Shown in pieces: positions 1 through 11,166 of a stretch of 64,000 nt of DNA (within the stretch, counting starts at the first letter, position 1; every line of letters begins with the position of its first letter). The position numbers and the translations under genes were made by a program. The notes under the pieces are model-generated. The model was not told where the DNA came from and did no database searches. It saw nothing but the letters and a program-made list of their open reading frames with translations. The stretch covers positions 28,299,501-28,363,500 of the forward strand of contig CM074855.1 of the NCBI GenBank assembly GCA_037501455.1, given 5' to 3'. Origin of the DNA: Lantana camara (Eukaryota > Streptophyta > Magnoliopsida > Lamiales > Verbenaceae).

Positions 1-460
1 CCCGAGTTTACAATTTGCATGGTATTTGCGCTTTTAAATTATAACCCTCACTCAGTCTTTCATAGGCTGACACCTCACAACTTTCAGGTCATGAAGATCG
101 CGTGCTAGGCGGGATTTGAGTCCATTTTACGCTTTTGGGAGTCTAGCGTTGGTCTTTTGTATTTTGGTACATGTTATGAGCACTTGGAACTTTTGGTGAA
201 CTTGACTAATATCTATATATCATGACCTATGTTTGATAACTGACGGATGGTGATGTAATTATGTAATGGAGTAATGTATAACTTTATGCTTCCGGTTTTA
301 TTTTGGATTGTTGTATTATATGAGGGTATCCCGCCTAGCTAGGGTTATGTTTTATTGTCTCCCGTTCGCTATAGGCTTGATTCATGTATGGGTGCCCGTT
401 CCATATGTGGATTGAACTATAGTGCGGGGGATGTAGTGCCCTTGCGTTAAGGGTGTTACA
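1..460 (+). mobile_element. 3' part of a Tekay-like Ty3/gypsy LTR
   Basis: The segment ends in GGGTGTTACA, the LTR 3' end style of the two full Tekay-like LTRs further right (14748-17636 and 22340-25285). It shares their late-LTR landmarks: CTAGGCGGGA at 105-114 and its inverse TCCCGCCTAG at 329-338, followed by a stretch with the phrase CCCGTTC and a GGGGGATGT block before the end. Overall it is clearly diverged from them. No primer binding site follows, so this is probably the 3' LTR, or a solo LTR, of an element lying left of the window. No coding sequence is seen. Confidence 0.6.
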
Positions 461-527
461 AAATTACAAGTGAAACTATATCTAACCATGCAAATATTCA
501 ATAAAGCTCATAGCAAACATGCACATT

Positions 528-539
528 CCTCCCCCACAC
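528..539 (-). other. Polypurine tract of the Athila-like element
   Basis: The minus strand reads GTGTGGGGGAGG, the purine block typical of Athila-like elements downstream of the last ORF, where plus-strand DNA synthesis would be primed. The expected 3' LTR should follow within about 70 bases, but another family's LTR begins at 460. Confidence 0.5.
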
Positions 540-938
540 TTAAACTTTGCAATGTCCTCATACAATTGAAAGAATTAAAGGATTAGACAACTCCCTGAGT
601 AAATGAAGAGCCAACAACGTGCTAGCAAAGCTTCCGAACATGAACAAGTGACTAGAAAACACAGATCAAGTGCGCAGGCAATTGACAATCAACATGCATC
701 CAACAAATATCAAACAAGTCACAAGTTCAAATTAAGAAAAGCACAGTTGCAATATAAAACAACAAAGTTAAGGCAAAACGGGGAAAATAAGACAACAAAA
801 GTAGCACAATTATCCACATAGCAGTAGTACAGAATTCAGAAAGCAATGAAATGAAAGACAGAGCTAAGAGCAATACAGTCACTGATCAGGAGGGGGAGCA
901 GGGCCTCTGAAGTATCCATCCAAGCGCTGGTAGAACCC

Positions 939-2156
939 CTAAAACTGCTCATCAACATGGGTGGTCCATATGTCAAATCCCTGATCAATGTGGGTCCAGA
1001 AGTCCACCATCTCTTCCCTCTGTTCATTCAGTCCCATCTCAACCCTAGCTATCCTGGCATTGGCTTCTGCAAGATCCAGTCGCATCGTGGCCATACTGAT
1101 GTTCAGAGCCCTCACGGACAAAGGCTCATCCCCCTCTTGAGGAACTTACCTCGGGACATCATCTCTTCCTTCCGGCACATCCGGAATCTCGTCGATAGCG
1201 GCCTTCAGCTCATCAGGCACCTCCTCATAGGAGGCGTACCCCCAAGTATACATCTGCTGAAACCTATCGCGGGCCCTCTTCGGCCACCATGGCAGTAATC
1301 GGTCTTCAAGGGGTTCCTCCTTCCACTCAATGACTAAGCCTATGTGCTTCCAGTTGTCTTCATCCAAGAAGGGATACATAGTCAGTGGCTCAGCCTTTTT
1401 AGGCCTCCATCCAAAACGCCTGGCGATCATGGTCACATAAGCTCCATGGCCAATGGCACCCGTGCTCTTGTTGGAAACATCCAACATTGCAGTTAAGTCC
1501 CAGGTACCATTATATCGCTGCCCCTCCCGCATCATGTACATGATGGCCAACTCTGTAGCTTGGATATTGCTCTCGCTAAGATTGCGGGCACAAAAGCTGT
1601 AACTCAAGATCTTATGCACAATCCTCCATACGACACTATCCAAATATGTTGCCTTGGTGTTCCAGACGTGATAGTCGGGTGTGTTGGGCTTCAAAGGGAA
1701 GTACCTCCATATTTCCTCACGCCGCTCATTGCTCCAAGTGCGAAGGCGAGTCTCGCCGTCCTGAGGAAAGCCAAACACTTCCCTCAATGTACCAAGAGAA
1801 ACGGAGTGCGTCCGTCTACCATCCAACGAAAATTTAACTGGCTCATTGTGTCCCGGGTGCCAATTCACTGTTGTGAAGAATGCCGCATTGAGCTCCGGAT
1901 AAGTTGAAGCGTCGGTCTCCAAAAATCCAAGCCAACCAATGTTATTGAATAATATCCGGATCTTATCCCACACGCCCATATGGATCAATGAATCTCATTT
2001 CAAGAACCTTGTGAGGAATATCGATCTCGTAAGTACCCTATCGAACGGGTTGCCAACTCCTTCAATAACCACATTTCGAGTTTCACTTTGGGCCCTAGCC
2101 CTAGAAGTCCCTGAAGTGGAAGCTCCTTCCACACGTGTACACTTTGAATGGCCCAT
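939..2156 (-). pseudogene. Env-position ORF of the Athila-like element (Athila ORF-1 type), broken
   Basis: This is the extra gene found between integrase and 3' LTR in Athila-like elements; its function is not established. It starts at an ATG at 2156-2154 (MGHSKCTRVEGAS...), directly after a good splice acceptor (TTTCAG at 2167-2162). About 50 codons later, near 1990-2000, the frame shifts. The main block (1988-1149) contains features typical of plant transposon ORFs of this family, such as GWLGFLE, LGTLREVFGFPQDGE and YGTWDL-like stretches. A single in-frame TAA at 1146-1148 interrupts it, after which the same frame continues to 939 with a probable coiled coil (LDLAEANARIARVEMGL). So there is one frameshift and one nonsense codon. 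The similarity assignment is from memory of the family, not a search. Confidence 0.65.
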
Positions 2157-2161
2157 ATTAC

Positions 2162-2579
2162 CTGAAATTAGCAAGAATAACCAAGCAACATAAGCAATTA
2201 TTAATTAAAAGTTCACTGTGGCAATTCATCGAACACCTCGCGGGTGTACCTAGAAGATAGAGGTTTTAACTAAATTCTTCAATCTACCGCAAAGCAAACC
2301 AACCTTACGTCATCCTAATGCCACTACATCCTAAAAACATCTACACTAAACTCCAAATTTCAACTTAATTGACAATGTAGTACTAGAAATAAGGATAAGC
2401 AACAAATCTCCCCAAATCAATTAAAATTCCCAACCAAGGGTCTAACCTTGTTCTAACATGCACAAGATCTGAAATTCTAACAAAAACAACTCCAACTTAT
2501 CCCCAATTCCCGATTTCCTATGCTAGTGTTCAAATTCTACAAAGGATATAACTTCTCTAGCAAAAGGGGGAAAACTTAC
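2162..2579 (-). other. Putative intron in the leader of the env-position ORF
   Basis: The minus strand has a consensus donor, CTTG|GTAAGT (GT at 2579), and an acceptor, TTTCAG|G (ending at 2162), placed five bases before the ORF start codon. The 418-base interval is AT-rich with no long ORF. This is inference from splice-site sequence only. Confidence 0.45.
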
Positions 2580-2800
2580 CAAGAGTGAACGGAAGAGAAG
2601 GGCATGAGTGTGTGATTGTGGTGACTTGCACTAAGAATGGCGGCGGCTGCGCGGAGGAATGGTGGTGGTTCAAGGGAGGAAACCACCGCTGCTGCTTGAG
2701 GTGTTGGTCTTGTGTTTGTGTGGAAGAGAATGAGGGGAAGAAGTGAGTGTTTTTAACAAATTATTTCGCCCAAAAACGTGTTAATAAAAGCCCAGGTGTT
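2580..2800 (-). promoter_or_regulatory. Putative internal promoter and leader exon for the env-position ORF
   Basis: Downstream of the TAACGGGCGTTA cluster, the minus strand has a TATA-like TTTTATTAA (about 2782-2790). It is followed by a C/T-rich leader-like stretch with CACTCACTTCTTCCCC, and then the splice donor at 2579. The arrangement (motif cluster, TATA, leader) copies that in the element's LTR at 9892-10222. No transcript evidence is available. Confidence 0.4.
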
Positions 2801-2817
2801 TTGCGATTTTGGCACGG

Positions 2818-3014
2818 TAACGGGCGTTAACCATTTTGTGCCTAATGGGGGTAACGGGCGTTACCCCATCTGGTCTACACGCCTGTGGCAAAGAACGGGC
2901 ATTACTAGCAATGATCTAAAATTCTGGAATGCCCGTTACCTAAACTACCCCATCCTCCTGATGCCATTAATGGGCGTTAACATGAATAACCTAATAAGGG
3001 CATAACGCCCGTTA
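2818..3014. repeat. Cluster of near-palindromic TAACGGGCGTTA motifs (internal)
   Basis: Six copies or close variants, in either orientation, lie at 2818, 2852, 2893, 2928, 2968 and 3003, spaced about 34-40 bases. The half sites TAACG and CGTTA form an inverted repeat around a CC or GG centre. The same motif clusters occur in the LTR of this element and in the unrelated Tekay-like LTRs. Confidence 0.8.
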
Positions 3015-3531
3015 CGTCTAATTCTTTCAAAAGCCTTATTCCGACATAACATAAACTAACGGGTGCCTGATCATGGTAATTAATCAATAATCAACTCTTT
3101 CAGGACAGTTAAGGCACGAAGCATCCTCACAACGATATATAATGACACCTTAAGCACATATCACAGTTTATAGCATCAACTCATTCGCACTTTTCAAGCA
3201 CACGTAAATTACAGCAAAATAAATAGACCTCAATGTTGACACTTAGCTCCAAAGGTACAGCCCTCTCATGAGTTCTTACTCTAACTTCGAACAACTCTCA
3301 ACCTAACCTGAAGTAGATAAACAGAGAATCTCAAGAAATCTAAACGAGACAACAAGAAAAAGGGAGAACAGAAAAGGAAAGAAAGGAAAAGAAAAGAAAA
3401 CATAGTTCTAAGTTAAAGTCATTTAGCTTGACTGGGTGGCTCTAATTAAGTAGCAGGATGCTGTGACACATGTGAAGTGTGTTTCTCAATGGGCTCGTCA
3501 ACTAGATATGGCTTCAATCTCTGTCCATTCA
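3015..3531. other. Non-coding stretch between integrase and internal promoter
   Basis: I see no gene here. The sequence is AT-rich, with an A/G-rich run around 3340-3405 (AGAAAAGG-type repeats). It belongs to the Athila-like element's spacer. Confidence 0.5.
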
Positions 3532-4780
3532 CTACGAATGTGCCCGACTTCTCATTTCTATCTCTACTGCTCCACTGGACATTACCCTAATAACACGAAA
3601 TGGGCCGGACCACCGGGACTTCATCTTCCCAGGTAAGAGCTTCAACCTAGAGTTAAACAACAAAACCAACTGTCCTACTTCAACCTCTTTCACTCGGATA
3701 TGCTTATCATGCCATCTCTTTGTTCTTTCTTTATAAAGTTTGGCATTTTCATACGCTCTGAGTCGGAATTCCTCAAATTCATGCAATTGCAAGGCTCTTT
3801 TCTCTCCGGCTAGCTTCATATCAAAATTAATGGCCCTAATTGCCCAATATGCCTTATGCTTGAACGCCAATGGCAAATGGCACGATTTCCCATAAACTAA
3901 ATAAATGGGGACATGCCAATGGGTGCCTTATAAGCCGTCCTATACGCCCATAGCACGTCGTCCAACTTCGATGCCCAATCTTTCCTCGAGCTGCTCATTG
4001 TTTTTTCCAAAATCTGTTTAATCTCCCTATTAGAAATTTCCACTTGCCCACTAGATTAGGGATGATATGGTGTTGCAACTCGATGATGTACTCCGTACTT
4101 CTTTAACAGAATCTCTAGAGGCTTATTGTAGAAATGAGAGCCTCCGTCACTCACAAAAGCTCGGGGAACTCCAAATCGACTGAAAATATTCTTCTTTAAA
4201 AATTTTAACACAACCTTGGAATCATTCGTCGGTGATGCTATGGCTTCAACCCATTTAGATAGTAATCCACTCCCACCAGGATATACTTATTCCCATTGGA
4301 TGACGAAAACGGACCCATAAAGTCAATTCCCCAGACATCAAAAAGCTCAATCTCAAGAATATACCTCAGTGGCATCTCATCTCTCTTTCCAATATTACCT
4401 GTCCTCTGGCATGAATCACACCTGGTCACATACTCATGTGCATCCTTGAACAGGGAAGGCTACCAGAATCCTGATTGTAGTGTCTTCGCAACCATCTTAC
4501 TTGCATTCGCATGGCCTCCATAAGGGCTTGAATGGCAATGATAAAGCACCTCCTCTATCTCATCTTGTGGGACGCATCTCCTTACCAGATGGTCAGAACA
4601 GTGTCTATAAAGCAACGGTTTTTCCCAATAATAATACTTTGCATCCGAAAGAAATTTCATTTTCTGGTGGAAACTCAAATCAGGAGGTACGATTCTACTG
4701 GCTAAGTAGTTCACAAAATATGCATACCATGGTACGCCTGAATCCACCTTAAATAATTGCTCATCCGGGAAGTTCTCCAC
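3532..4780 (-). pseudogene. Integrase of the Athila-like element, several stops
   Basis: The integrase would join element cDNA to host DNA. The zinc-binding part is seen as YHCHSSPYGGHANASK, then CDSCQRTGN; the core starts at WGIDFMGPF (first catalytic Asp) and continues with FVSDGGSHF in a shifted frame. The C-terminal domain (3876-3532) has the usual WHDKHIRVKEVEVGQLVLLF and the end WSGPFRV. Breaks: in-frame TAG just upstream at about 4786, TAG replacing Trp in GFW*PSLF near 4460, a frameshift at about 4240, and further stops between 4240 and 3876. It lies directly behind RNase H in one pol frame. Confidence 0.85.
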
Positions 4781-4786
4781 TATAAC

Positions 4787-6573
4787 CTATTCCTTCTCCT
4801 CGGCTGGTTCCTTAGTTTCCAATCGCGATAAGTGGTCTGCCACCATATTTTCGGTGCCCTTCTTGTCTCTTATCTCCAAATCGAACTCCTGTAGCAACAG
4901 TATCCACCTAATGAGACGAGGTTTGCTATCTTTCTTGGACAACAGGTACTTAATGGCAGCATGATCAGTGTACACCACCGTTTTTGAACCTATTAAATAA
5001 GAACGAAACTTGTCAAAAGCATGTACAATAGCTAACAGTTCTTTTTCAGTGGTGGCATAATATAGTTGTGCATCATTAAGTGTTTTGCTAGAATATGCAA
5101 TGACATGTAAAAACATTTCTCCCTTCTTTGGCCAAGGACAACCCCTATGGCCAAGTCACTAGCATTACACATTAGCTCAAATAGCAAACTCCAGTCTAGC
5201 ACCACCATAATAGGTGCTGAAGTAAGTTCTTTCTTCAACCTGTTAAAAGCAACCAAACAGTCTTTATCAAAGATAAATTCAGCATCCTTCTGTAAAAGCT
5301 TACAAAGGGGTAAAGTGATTTTGGAGAAATCCTTAATAAAGCGACGGTAAAATCCGGCATGTCCAAGGAAACTCCTAACTCCCTTAACATTAGTTGGTGG
5401 CGGCAATTTCGCGATCACTTCAATTTTGGCCTTATCAACTTCAATTCTCTTCTCTGAAATCCTATGGCCCAGCACGATTCTTTCCTTCACCATGAAGTGG
5501 CAATTTTCCCAATTCAGAACTAGCTTAGTCTCTTCACATCTCTGCAAAACTTGAGTCAAATTCTGTAAATAGGATTCAAAAGAAGAACCAAATACAGAGA
5601 AATCATCCATAAATATTTCCATGGTACGCTCAATAAAGTCAGAAAAAATTGCCATCATGCATCTTTGAAATGTAGCCGGGGCATTACACAACCCAAAAGG
5701 CATTCTCCTAAAAGCAAATGTGCCATAAGGACAAGTAAAAGTGCATTTTTCCTGGTCATCCAGGGCTATAGCTATCTGGTTATAACCTGAGTACCCATCC
5801 AGAAAACAGTATTATGCATGCCCGGCTAGTCTTTCTAACATTTGATCAACGAAGGGAAGGGGGAAGTGATCTTTCCTGGTCGCAGTATTTAATTTTCTGT
5901 AATCTATGCAAACTCTCCATCCCGTAACAGTCCTAGTAGGAATTAATTCATTATTCTCATTTTTAACTACATTCATCCCCCCTTTCTTCGGCACAACCTG
6001 AACAGGACTAACCCAAATATTGTCTGAGATAGGATAGATAATCCCGGCATCTAACGGTTTTATTACCTCATCCCTAACAACTTTCTTCATATTTGGATTT
6101 AGCCTACGTTGGTGCTCTATAGAGGGTTTGTGCTCATCTTCCATCAAAATTTTATGCATGCAAATGGCCGGGCTAATCCCCTTGATGTCGGAAATAGTCC
6201 AACCTATTGCTCGTTTATGATTTCTCAACACCCTCAGCAAAGCATCTAATTGTAAATCAGATAATTCCGCAGAAACAACAACAGGCAATGTCTCAGACTC
6301 GCCCAAAAACGCATACTTAAGATGATTTGGGAGGGGTTTCAATTCCAAGGTAGGTGCCTTAATAATAGATGGAGGGGGAGTGGGCTTACCTGTGCCCAAC
6401 TCCTCATAAACAAACCTGTGTCGGAACGACACAAATGGAGTTGCCTCTAGTTCTCTCGAATAAGCAGCTATTTCTTCTAGCAACTCCTCCCCGTCTATTT
6501 TCTCTTCCAGCCCCTGCAGACATAATTCAAGGGGGTTATCTTGCAACGCTGAAGTTGTAATAACATCATCCAC
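4787..6573 (-). pseudogene. Reverse transcriptase and RNase H of the Athila-like element
   Basis: RT and RNase H copy the element's RNA into DNA. RT motifs in order are VVPKKGGM, GWRVCIDYRKLN, HFPLPFVDQMLERL, FLDGYSGYNQI, MPFGLCNAPATFQRCM and the active site IFMDDFSVFG. RNase H follows ([40 protein letters not shown]). An in-frame TAA at about 5813-5815 separates LAGHA from YCFLDGYSG, and the frame is otherwise open from 6573 to about 5120. A frameshift near 5110-5120 moves RNase H to another frame. The gene sits in the normal pol order with no gap to protease. Confidence 0.9.
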
Positions 6574-6960
6574 CTTGAAACACTGTTCTCCAGTACTGGT
6601 CCCTTCATTGTTTTGAACAAGTTAAATTCAACTTGCTCCTCCCCCACTCTTAGGGTCAGCAATCCGTTTTTTACGTCAATCAACGCTCTAGCTGTGGCAA
6701 GGAAGGGTCTTCCTAGAATCAATGGCATATCTTGTTCCTCTTCTATGTCAAGCACAAGAAAGTCCACTGGGAGGTAAAACTTCCCAACCCTTACAAGAGC
6801 ATTCTCCAAGATTCCAGTGGGATAAATAATTGATCGGTCGGCTAATTGCAGTGACACCGTAGTTGGCTGTAGATCTTCCAACCCTAATTTCCTACAAATA
6901 GATAAAATCATTAAACTCACGCTAGCCCCTAAGTCACATAAAGCTTTATTGAAAGTTAAA
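6495..6960 (-). pseudogene. Aspartic protease of the Athila-like element
   Basis: The retropepsin-type active site CDLGASVSLM is encoded at about 6940-6910. It is followed by LQLADRSIIYPTGILE and the flap and C-terminal motif MPLILGRPFLATARALIDV. This domain would process the Gag-Pol polyprotein. The active-site Asp is present as D-L-G, the variant common in Athila-like elements. A frameshift near 6570-6600 separates it from the RT frame. Confidence 0.85.
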
Positions 6961-7022
6961 TTGCCAATGGTACGAGGGATGGAAAAACTCCCTGGATCTT
7001 TAAGCTTCGACGGAAACTTATG

Positions 7023-8758
7023 CTAAATAATGGCGTTGCACTCCTCTGTGAGTGCAATCGTGGTATACCCTTCCAATTTCCTCTTGTTAGAGAGGATCTC
7101 CTTCAAAAACTTTACATAAGTCGACATCTGTGCTAATGCTTGTGCAAAAGGGATGTTGTTATATAACTCTTTGAAGATTCTTAAGAACTTCTCAAACTGT
7201 TTCTCTAATTTCTGCTTCTGCAACCTCTGGGGGAAAGGGACTGGTTGCACATATTTCTTATGTGCTACATTCACCTTTGGTGTTGGAGGAGGCTCCTTCT
7301 TTTTATCGTCTACACTTTCCTCCTTTGTCTCTACTATTTTTTCTGGCTTCTCCCCACCAGTAGTGCCTTGATCAAGATCTGTAGGCATTCGTGGTCCTTC
7401 ATACTCCTTTCCACTTCTCAAGCCTATGGCTTTGCACTGTTCCTTTTAATTGTTACTGGCTTGACCAGGACACATCCCCTGACCTATGGTATTCAGTGAT
7501 TGCGCTATTTGACCAATCTGAGACTCTAAATTCTTATTCTGATTCACCACCTGCTCTACCTGAGTTTCCAATTTCTGATAGTTATCCGAAGACACTGCTA
7601 TGAACCTCGCAAGTGCAGCTTCCCAACCCTGTTTTTGTTCTGGACAGGGCTGAGTATGAGGAATGTAAGGTAGCGGTTCTGGTTGCATCAGATAACGGCC
7701 TGGAGTATTGGATTAGGCCTGGTCGGCCTAAATCCTGAGCTCTCAGTTGAAATGGCGGTCTAGGCTGTAGCATCACCTGTTGGGAGTAGCTTCTCCAACT
7801 AGGGTTGCAATGGTTTCCATTACTGACGTAACTCACTTGCTCTTGCACCTGCCCACCTACATTGAAATAGGGACAAATGTTAAACATATGTGGACCACTA
7901 CAAATATCACAAGTTACCTGCACTGGGTGGAATTGTGTTCCAATAACATTCACGGAGAGTTGGTCCAGTCTGTTAGTGAGAGCTTCAATTTGAGCATTGA
8001 TGGCAGTCAGGCTATCTAAGTTTGTGACTCCCACGACAACCTTGATCGGTTGAGTACGGTTCCCTTCATGTACAAAAACATCGTTCTAAGACATATTCTC
8101 TAAAAGTTCAGAAGCAACCGTTTCGGACTTCGACAAGAAAGCCCCGCCCGCAGCTACATCCATTGCTCCTCTAAAAGTAGGGAACATCCCATTATAGAAT
8201 GTTTGTATTAGTAGCTAACTGGGTATCCCATGATGTGGACACTTCTTCTGCAAATCCTTAAATCTCTCCCAAGCTTCATAGAAGGACTCTCCATCCATCT
8301 GCCTGAAATCTTGAATATCGTTCCTGTACTTTAGGGTTTTGCTCAGTGGAAAGAACTTTTCTAGGAAAGCCTGAGTTAATGTCGCCCAAGTTTGAAAGAA
8401 TTCATTTGGTAACGTACCCAACCATGCTTTAGCTCGATCCCTAAGTGAAAAGGGAAAAAGCCTAACTCGGATAACATCTGTTGTGACATTATGTATCTTG
8501 AAGGTATCGCAAACTTCCAAAAAAATATTCCAATTGTGAAGTTGGATCCTCCAAATGTAATCCTGAAAACGAATTCTTTTGCAGCAAGTTGATGATTGCT
8601 GGTTTAATCTCAAAATTAATCGCTGCAATTGGGGGGCGAGTTGTAGTTTGAATTGCTCCTGCATTCGGTAAATTGTAATCTCTGATTGCAGGAGGGGGTG
8701 GCTCTTGAGGTGGGTGAATCACCCCTCCATCTCTCGCATTTGTAGGATCTTCGGCCAT
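7023..8758 (-). pseudogene. gag of the Athila-like element, frameshifted
   Basis: Gag forms the particle shell. The start codon is at 8758 (MAEDPTNARDGGVIHPPQ). The conserved core follows in a second frame: RVRLFPFSLRDRAKAWLGTL and then TQAFLEKFFPLSKT. Later there is a degenerate zinc-knuckle-like CDICSGPHMFNICPY (about 7910) and a Q-rich stretch. The C-terminal part (7421-7023) has the Athila-typical MRSGKEYEGP followed by a basic helix-rich end. At least four frameshifts or stops break the gene (near 8540, 8215-8034, 7690 and 7440). Confidence 0.85.
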
Positions 8759-8886
8759 CGAATCTGCACAAGGTCAAGGAAAGTCCTTAGCTCAATTCCA
8801 CAATGACAAAGACTACAAACACCAGATAGAATAATGGTCTAAAGCACTAGATCAAAATAATTGAGTAATATTGACTTAGAACACCT
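8759..8886 (-). other. Leader between PBS and gag
   Basis: Short untranslated leader between the primer binding site and the gag ATG. I see no further signal. Confidence 0.4.
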
Positions 8887-8904
8887 TCCCTGGCAACGGC
8901 GCCA
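8887..8904 (-). other. Primer binding site, tRNA-Asp type
   Basis: The minus strand reads TGGCGCCGTTGCCAGGGA, differing by one base from the common Athila PBS TGGCGCCGTTGCCGGGGA that pairs with the 3' end of tRNA-Asp. It lies 6 bases inside the LTR edge at 8911. Confidence 0.85.
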
Positions 8905-9891
8905 AAAACATGTTGTAAAGGTTTTTACTACAGTTAAAAACTAATCGTGCAAGTGTACACTTACATACGCGTAACATAATAGGATCGAATCCACAGGGAA
9001 GGGAAATCAATCACTACTCTCTATTCCTCTCTAATCTAAAGACTTAACGGAAGCAAGGGTTATTTATATTAATCTACTGATGCAGAAATTAACAAGTAAC
9101 TAGAATAAAATTGCAATTAACAACTTAAACACGCGAATTAAATTCAGTAAACTAAACAGGCAGGGGAAAAGCTTTGAATCATACAATCAAGAGCTGACGT
9201 AATACTTGTTTGACAAGTGTAATCCTACAACCTAGTCACTTATATTTGAATTACCCTCTCTCGAGGTGTAACCATAGAAACAATACTAGTGTAATTTAGT
9301 ATTCTAGCGGCTCGGCATGGAATAAGATTACTGTTGTATAAGCTAGGACCAAATCTCTTTGTACCCTACAACTTACAAGTATTGAAAACAATCCAAATCA
9401 CCATCAATCTCTCAATTTATAGGTAATTCTGAGACATGCTAAGGTTGGCCAGAACGTTGCAATCCAAATTACATCCGCTTTCAAAACTAAGAATCATACA
9501 AGTCATTCAAGCATTACATCAAACATATATCATGCATTCATCATCACTCCCCTAGCCTTAGAGAATTAGCTACTCATAGTGAAGGTAAAACTCAGAAAAC
9601 TAAACGAAATTGCATTAAAATGAATCATGGTCATCAAATCTAAACAAAGTCTAGAAAATAAACTCATAAACATTCTAATAATTCCAGAAAATTAAATCTC
9701 ACATACGAAAACTGAATTTAGGCAAAATTAGTTTAAATTATAAAGCAGTAAAACTAGAAAAAGGAATTAGTCTCAATTGATTTGTCTGAATTCTCTGAGA
9801 AATCTCTTGAACTCTCCCACAACAGCCGTCTTCTCTCTCTTCCCTTGAACTCGTCTGTCTCTCCTCTCTCCCAAAAAGTCCTCAAAACGCG

Positions 9892-9899
9892 CATATATA
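9892..9899 (-). promoter_or_regulatory. TATA box of the Athila-like LTR
   Basis: The minus strand reads GTATATATGCGCG; TATATATG is a good plant TATA box. It is followed by a G/A-rich leader and preceded by the palindromic motif cluster. Confidence 0.6.
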
Positions 9900-9928
9900 C
9901 TAACCCTAAAATCTCTCGCCGACAGGGG

Positions 9929-10222
9929 TAACGGGTATTACCTGTCCCCATGTAATTCTCGTTAATGCCCGTTAACCGGATAAATCGTGTCAGCGCTTAT
10001 ATAAGTAGTAACGGGCGTTATTGCTTTTCTTCAGTGAAAGGGTAACGGGCGTTACCACTCATTCTCCAAAATTCATCTCCTCCTGTGGTTGTAAACGGAC
10101 GTCACTGAATCTGTGCTGCCATGGAGTAACAGGCGTTAATCCTTTTATTCGTCCCATGCAGTGCTCCTATGTTCGTTAACGGGAGTTACGCACAGTATGC
10201 TATTGTATGGTAACGGGGGTTA
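9929..10222. repeat. Cluster of near-palindromic TAACGGGCGTTA motifs (Athila LTR)
   Basis: Copies or variants lie at 9929, 9963, 10009, 10043, 10092, 10127, 10177 and 10211, spaced 34-50 bases, in both orientations. Exact TAACGGGCGTTA occurs at 10009 and 10043. On the minus strand the cluster sits just upstream of the LTR TATA box, as expected for promoter elements. Confidence 0.85.
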
Positions 10223-10390
10223 CCACCATTCTTTCCTCAAAACATGTGAAATCGTTATGCTTTGCCGTTTTGTAACTCCAATTCTAAAATTACCTAAAAC
10301 GGGCCAATTTAAGCACATAAACACATCAAACAGCACAATTTGTTATCAAATTAATGCTAAAAAATCATGCAATTTCAACATACAACAATA

Positions 10391-11165
10391 ACTATGCAGA
10401 ACAAAGGAGAGCTCAAGCCCGACTCCTCAGCAACCACCGGTCGAACAACAAGCACCACCTCCTCCTAATCCACGGGATCCCCACGGTTATTCTTGAGCTA
10501 TAATCCTCTGAGATTCTCTGGTTCTATTGATGATTCCATATCAGAGGGATGGCTTACTCGAATTGAGAGGATTTATAATGTCCGACAATTCATCCCATAA
10601 GAGAAAGCCCAATATGCGATCTTCCAACTCGATGGCGAGGCATATGATTAGTGGGAGAGAACTCCGGAAAAGCTTGAAGTGGAAGGAGAACACATCGCTT
10701 GGGAAGTTTTCACAAGGGAGTTTCGGGAAGCCTTTGTACCGGAAGTTGTTCGGGAGAGGAAGAAAGAAGAGTTCATGGATTTACAACAAGGAAACCGGAC
10801 CGTTGCTCAATATCTTTCCATTTTCAACCGCCTTGGAAAATATGCACCACATGTTACTCGGGATGAAAAGAGGAAGGCCCGGAAGTTCATAGAGGGATTG
10901 AGAGAGGACCATCGACACGGGCATGTCGGGCATAATTTTGAATCCTTTGCTGACATGGTACAACGGGCCCTAGTTCAGGAAGAAGAGTATAAGAAGAAGG
11001 ATCCTACTCCACGGACCCAGCAGGTCATGGATCAGGGTTCGGGAAAGGAAAAAGGCCAGTTCCATATACTTCTCAGCTGTTCCAGGGTCAAAACAAGAAG
11101 CCTCGTGAACCACAAGCACCCCTATCACTACCAGCTCCACCGGGACCCCGACAATAAAAGCCACC
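10391..11165 (+). pseudogene. gag of Tekay copy A, N-terminus missing
   Basis: The capsid region is recognisable: ITWEVF-like AWEVFTREFREAFVPEVV, RQGNRT-like DLQQGNRTVAQYLSIFNRL and EKRKARKFIEGLRE. It is frameshifted at about 10680 relative to the upstream segment (FSGSIDDSI...). The left end is cut by the Athila LTR. The homologous start in copy B lies at 17854. Confidence 0.8.
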
Positions 11166-11166
11166 T

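Larger units (their letters stand above)
461..10387 (-). mobile_element. Athila-like Ty3/gypsy retrotransposon, decayed
   Basis: Read on the minus strand the order is LTR (10387-8911), PBS, gag, protease, RT, RNase H, integrase, a long non-coding stretch, an extra ORF, and a purine tract, which is the Athila order. The PBS matches the 3' end of tRNA-Asp, as is usual for Athila. The right end abuts Tekay copy A inside its gag, so the element, or a recombination joint, interrupts that copy. The 3' LTR is missing or has been lost at the joint with the foreign LTR at 460. Stops and frameshifts in every gene show it is dead. Confidence 0.85.
8911..10387 (-). mobile_element. LTR of the Athila-like element
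   Basis: The plus strand runs from TGTTGTAAAG at 8911 to ...TACAACA at 10387, so the ends form the inverted repeat TGTTGTA/TACAACA. Length is 1477 bases. Immediately outside lie the PBS on one side and Tekay copy A gag on the other (ATAACTATGCAG, homologous to copy B at 17967). It carries a TATA box, a CT-rich leader and the TAACGGGCGTTA cluster. Confidence 0.85.

Noticed and set aside
1..460. A 5' LTR of Tekay copy A
   Set aside because: The sequence is too diverged from the LTR at 14748-17636 and no PBS follows; it belongs to another element.
957..1298. Plus-strand ORF of 113 codons
   Set aside because: It overlaps the Athila-like ORF on the opposite strand and has no known features; it is a shadow frame.
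1560..1907. Plus-strand ORF of 115 codons
   Set aside because: Antisense shadow of the same env-position ORF.
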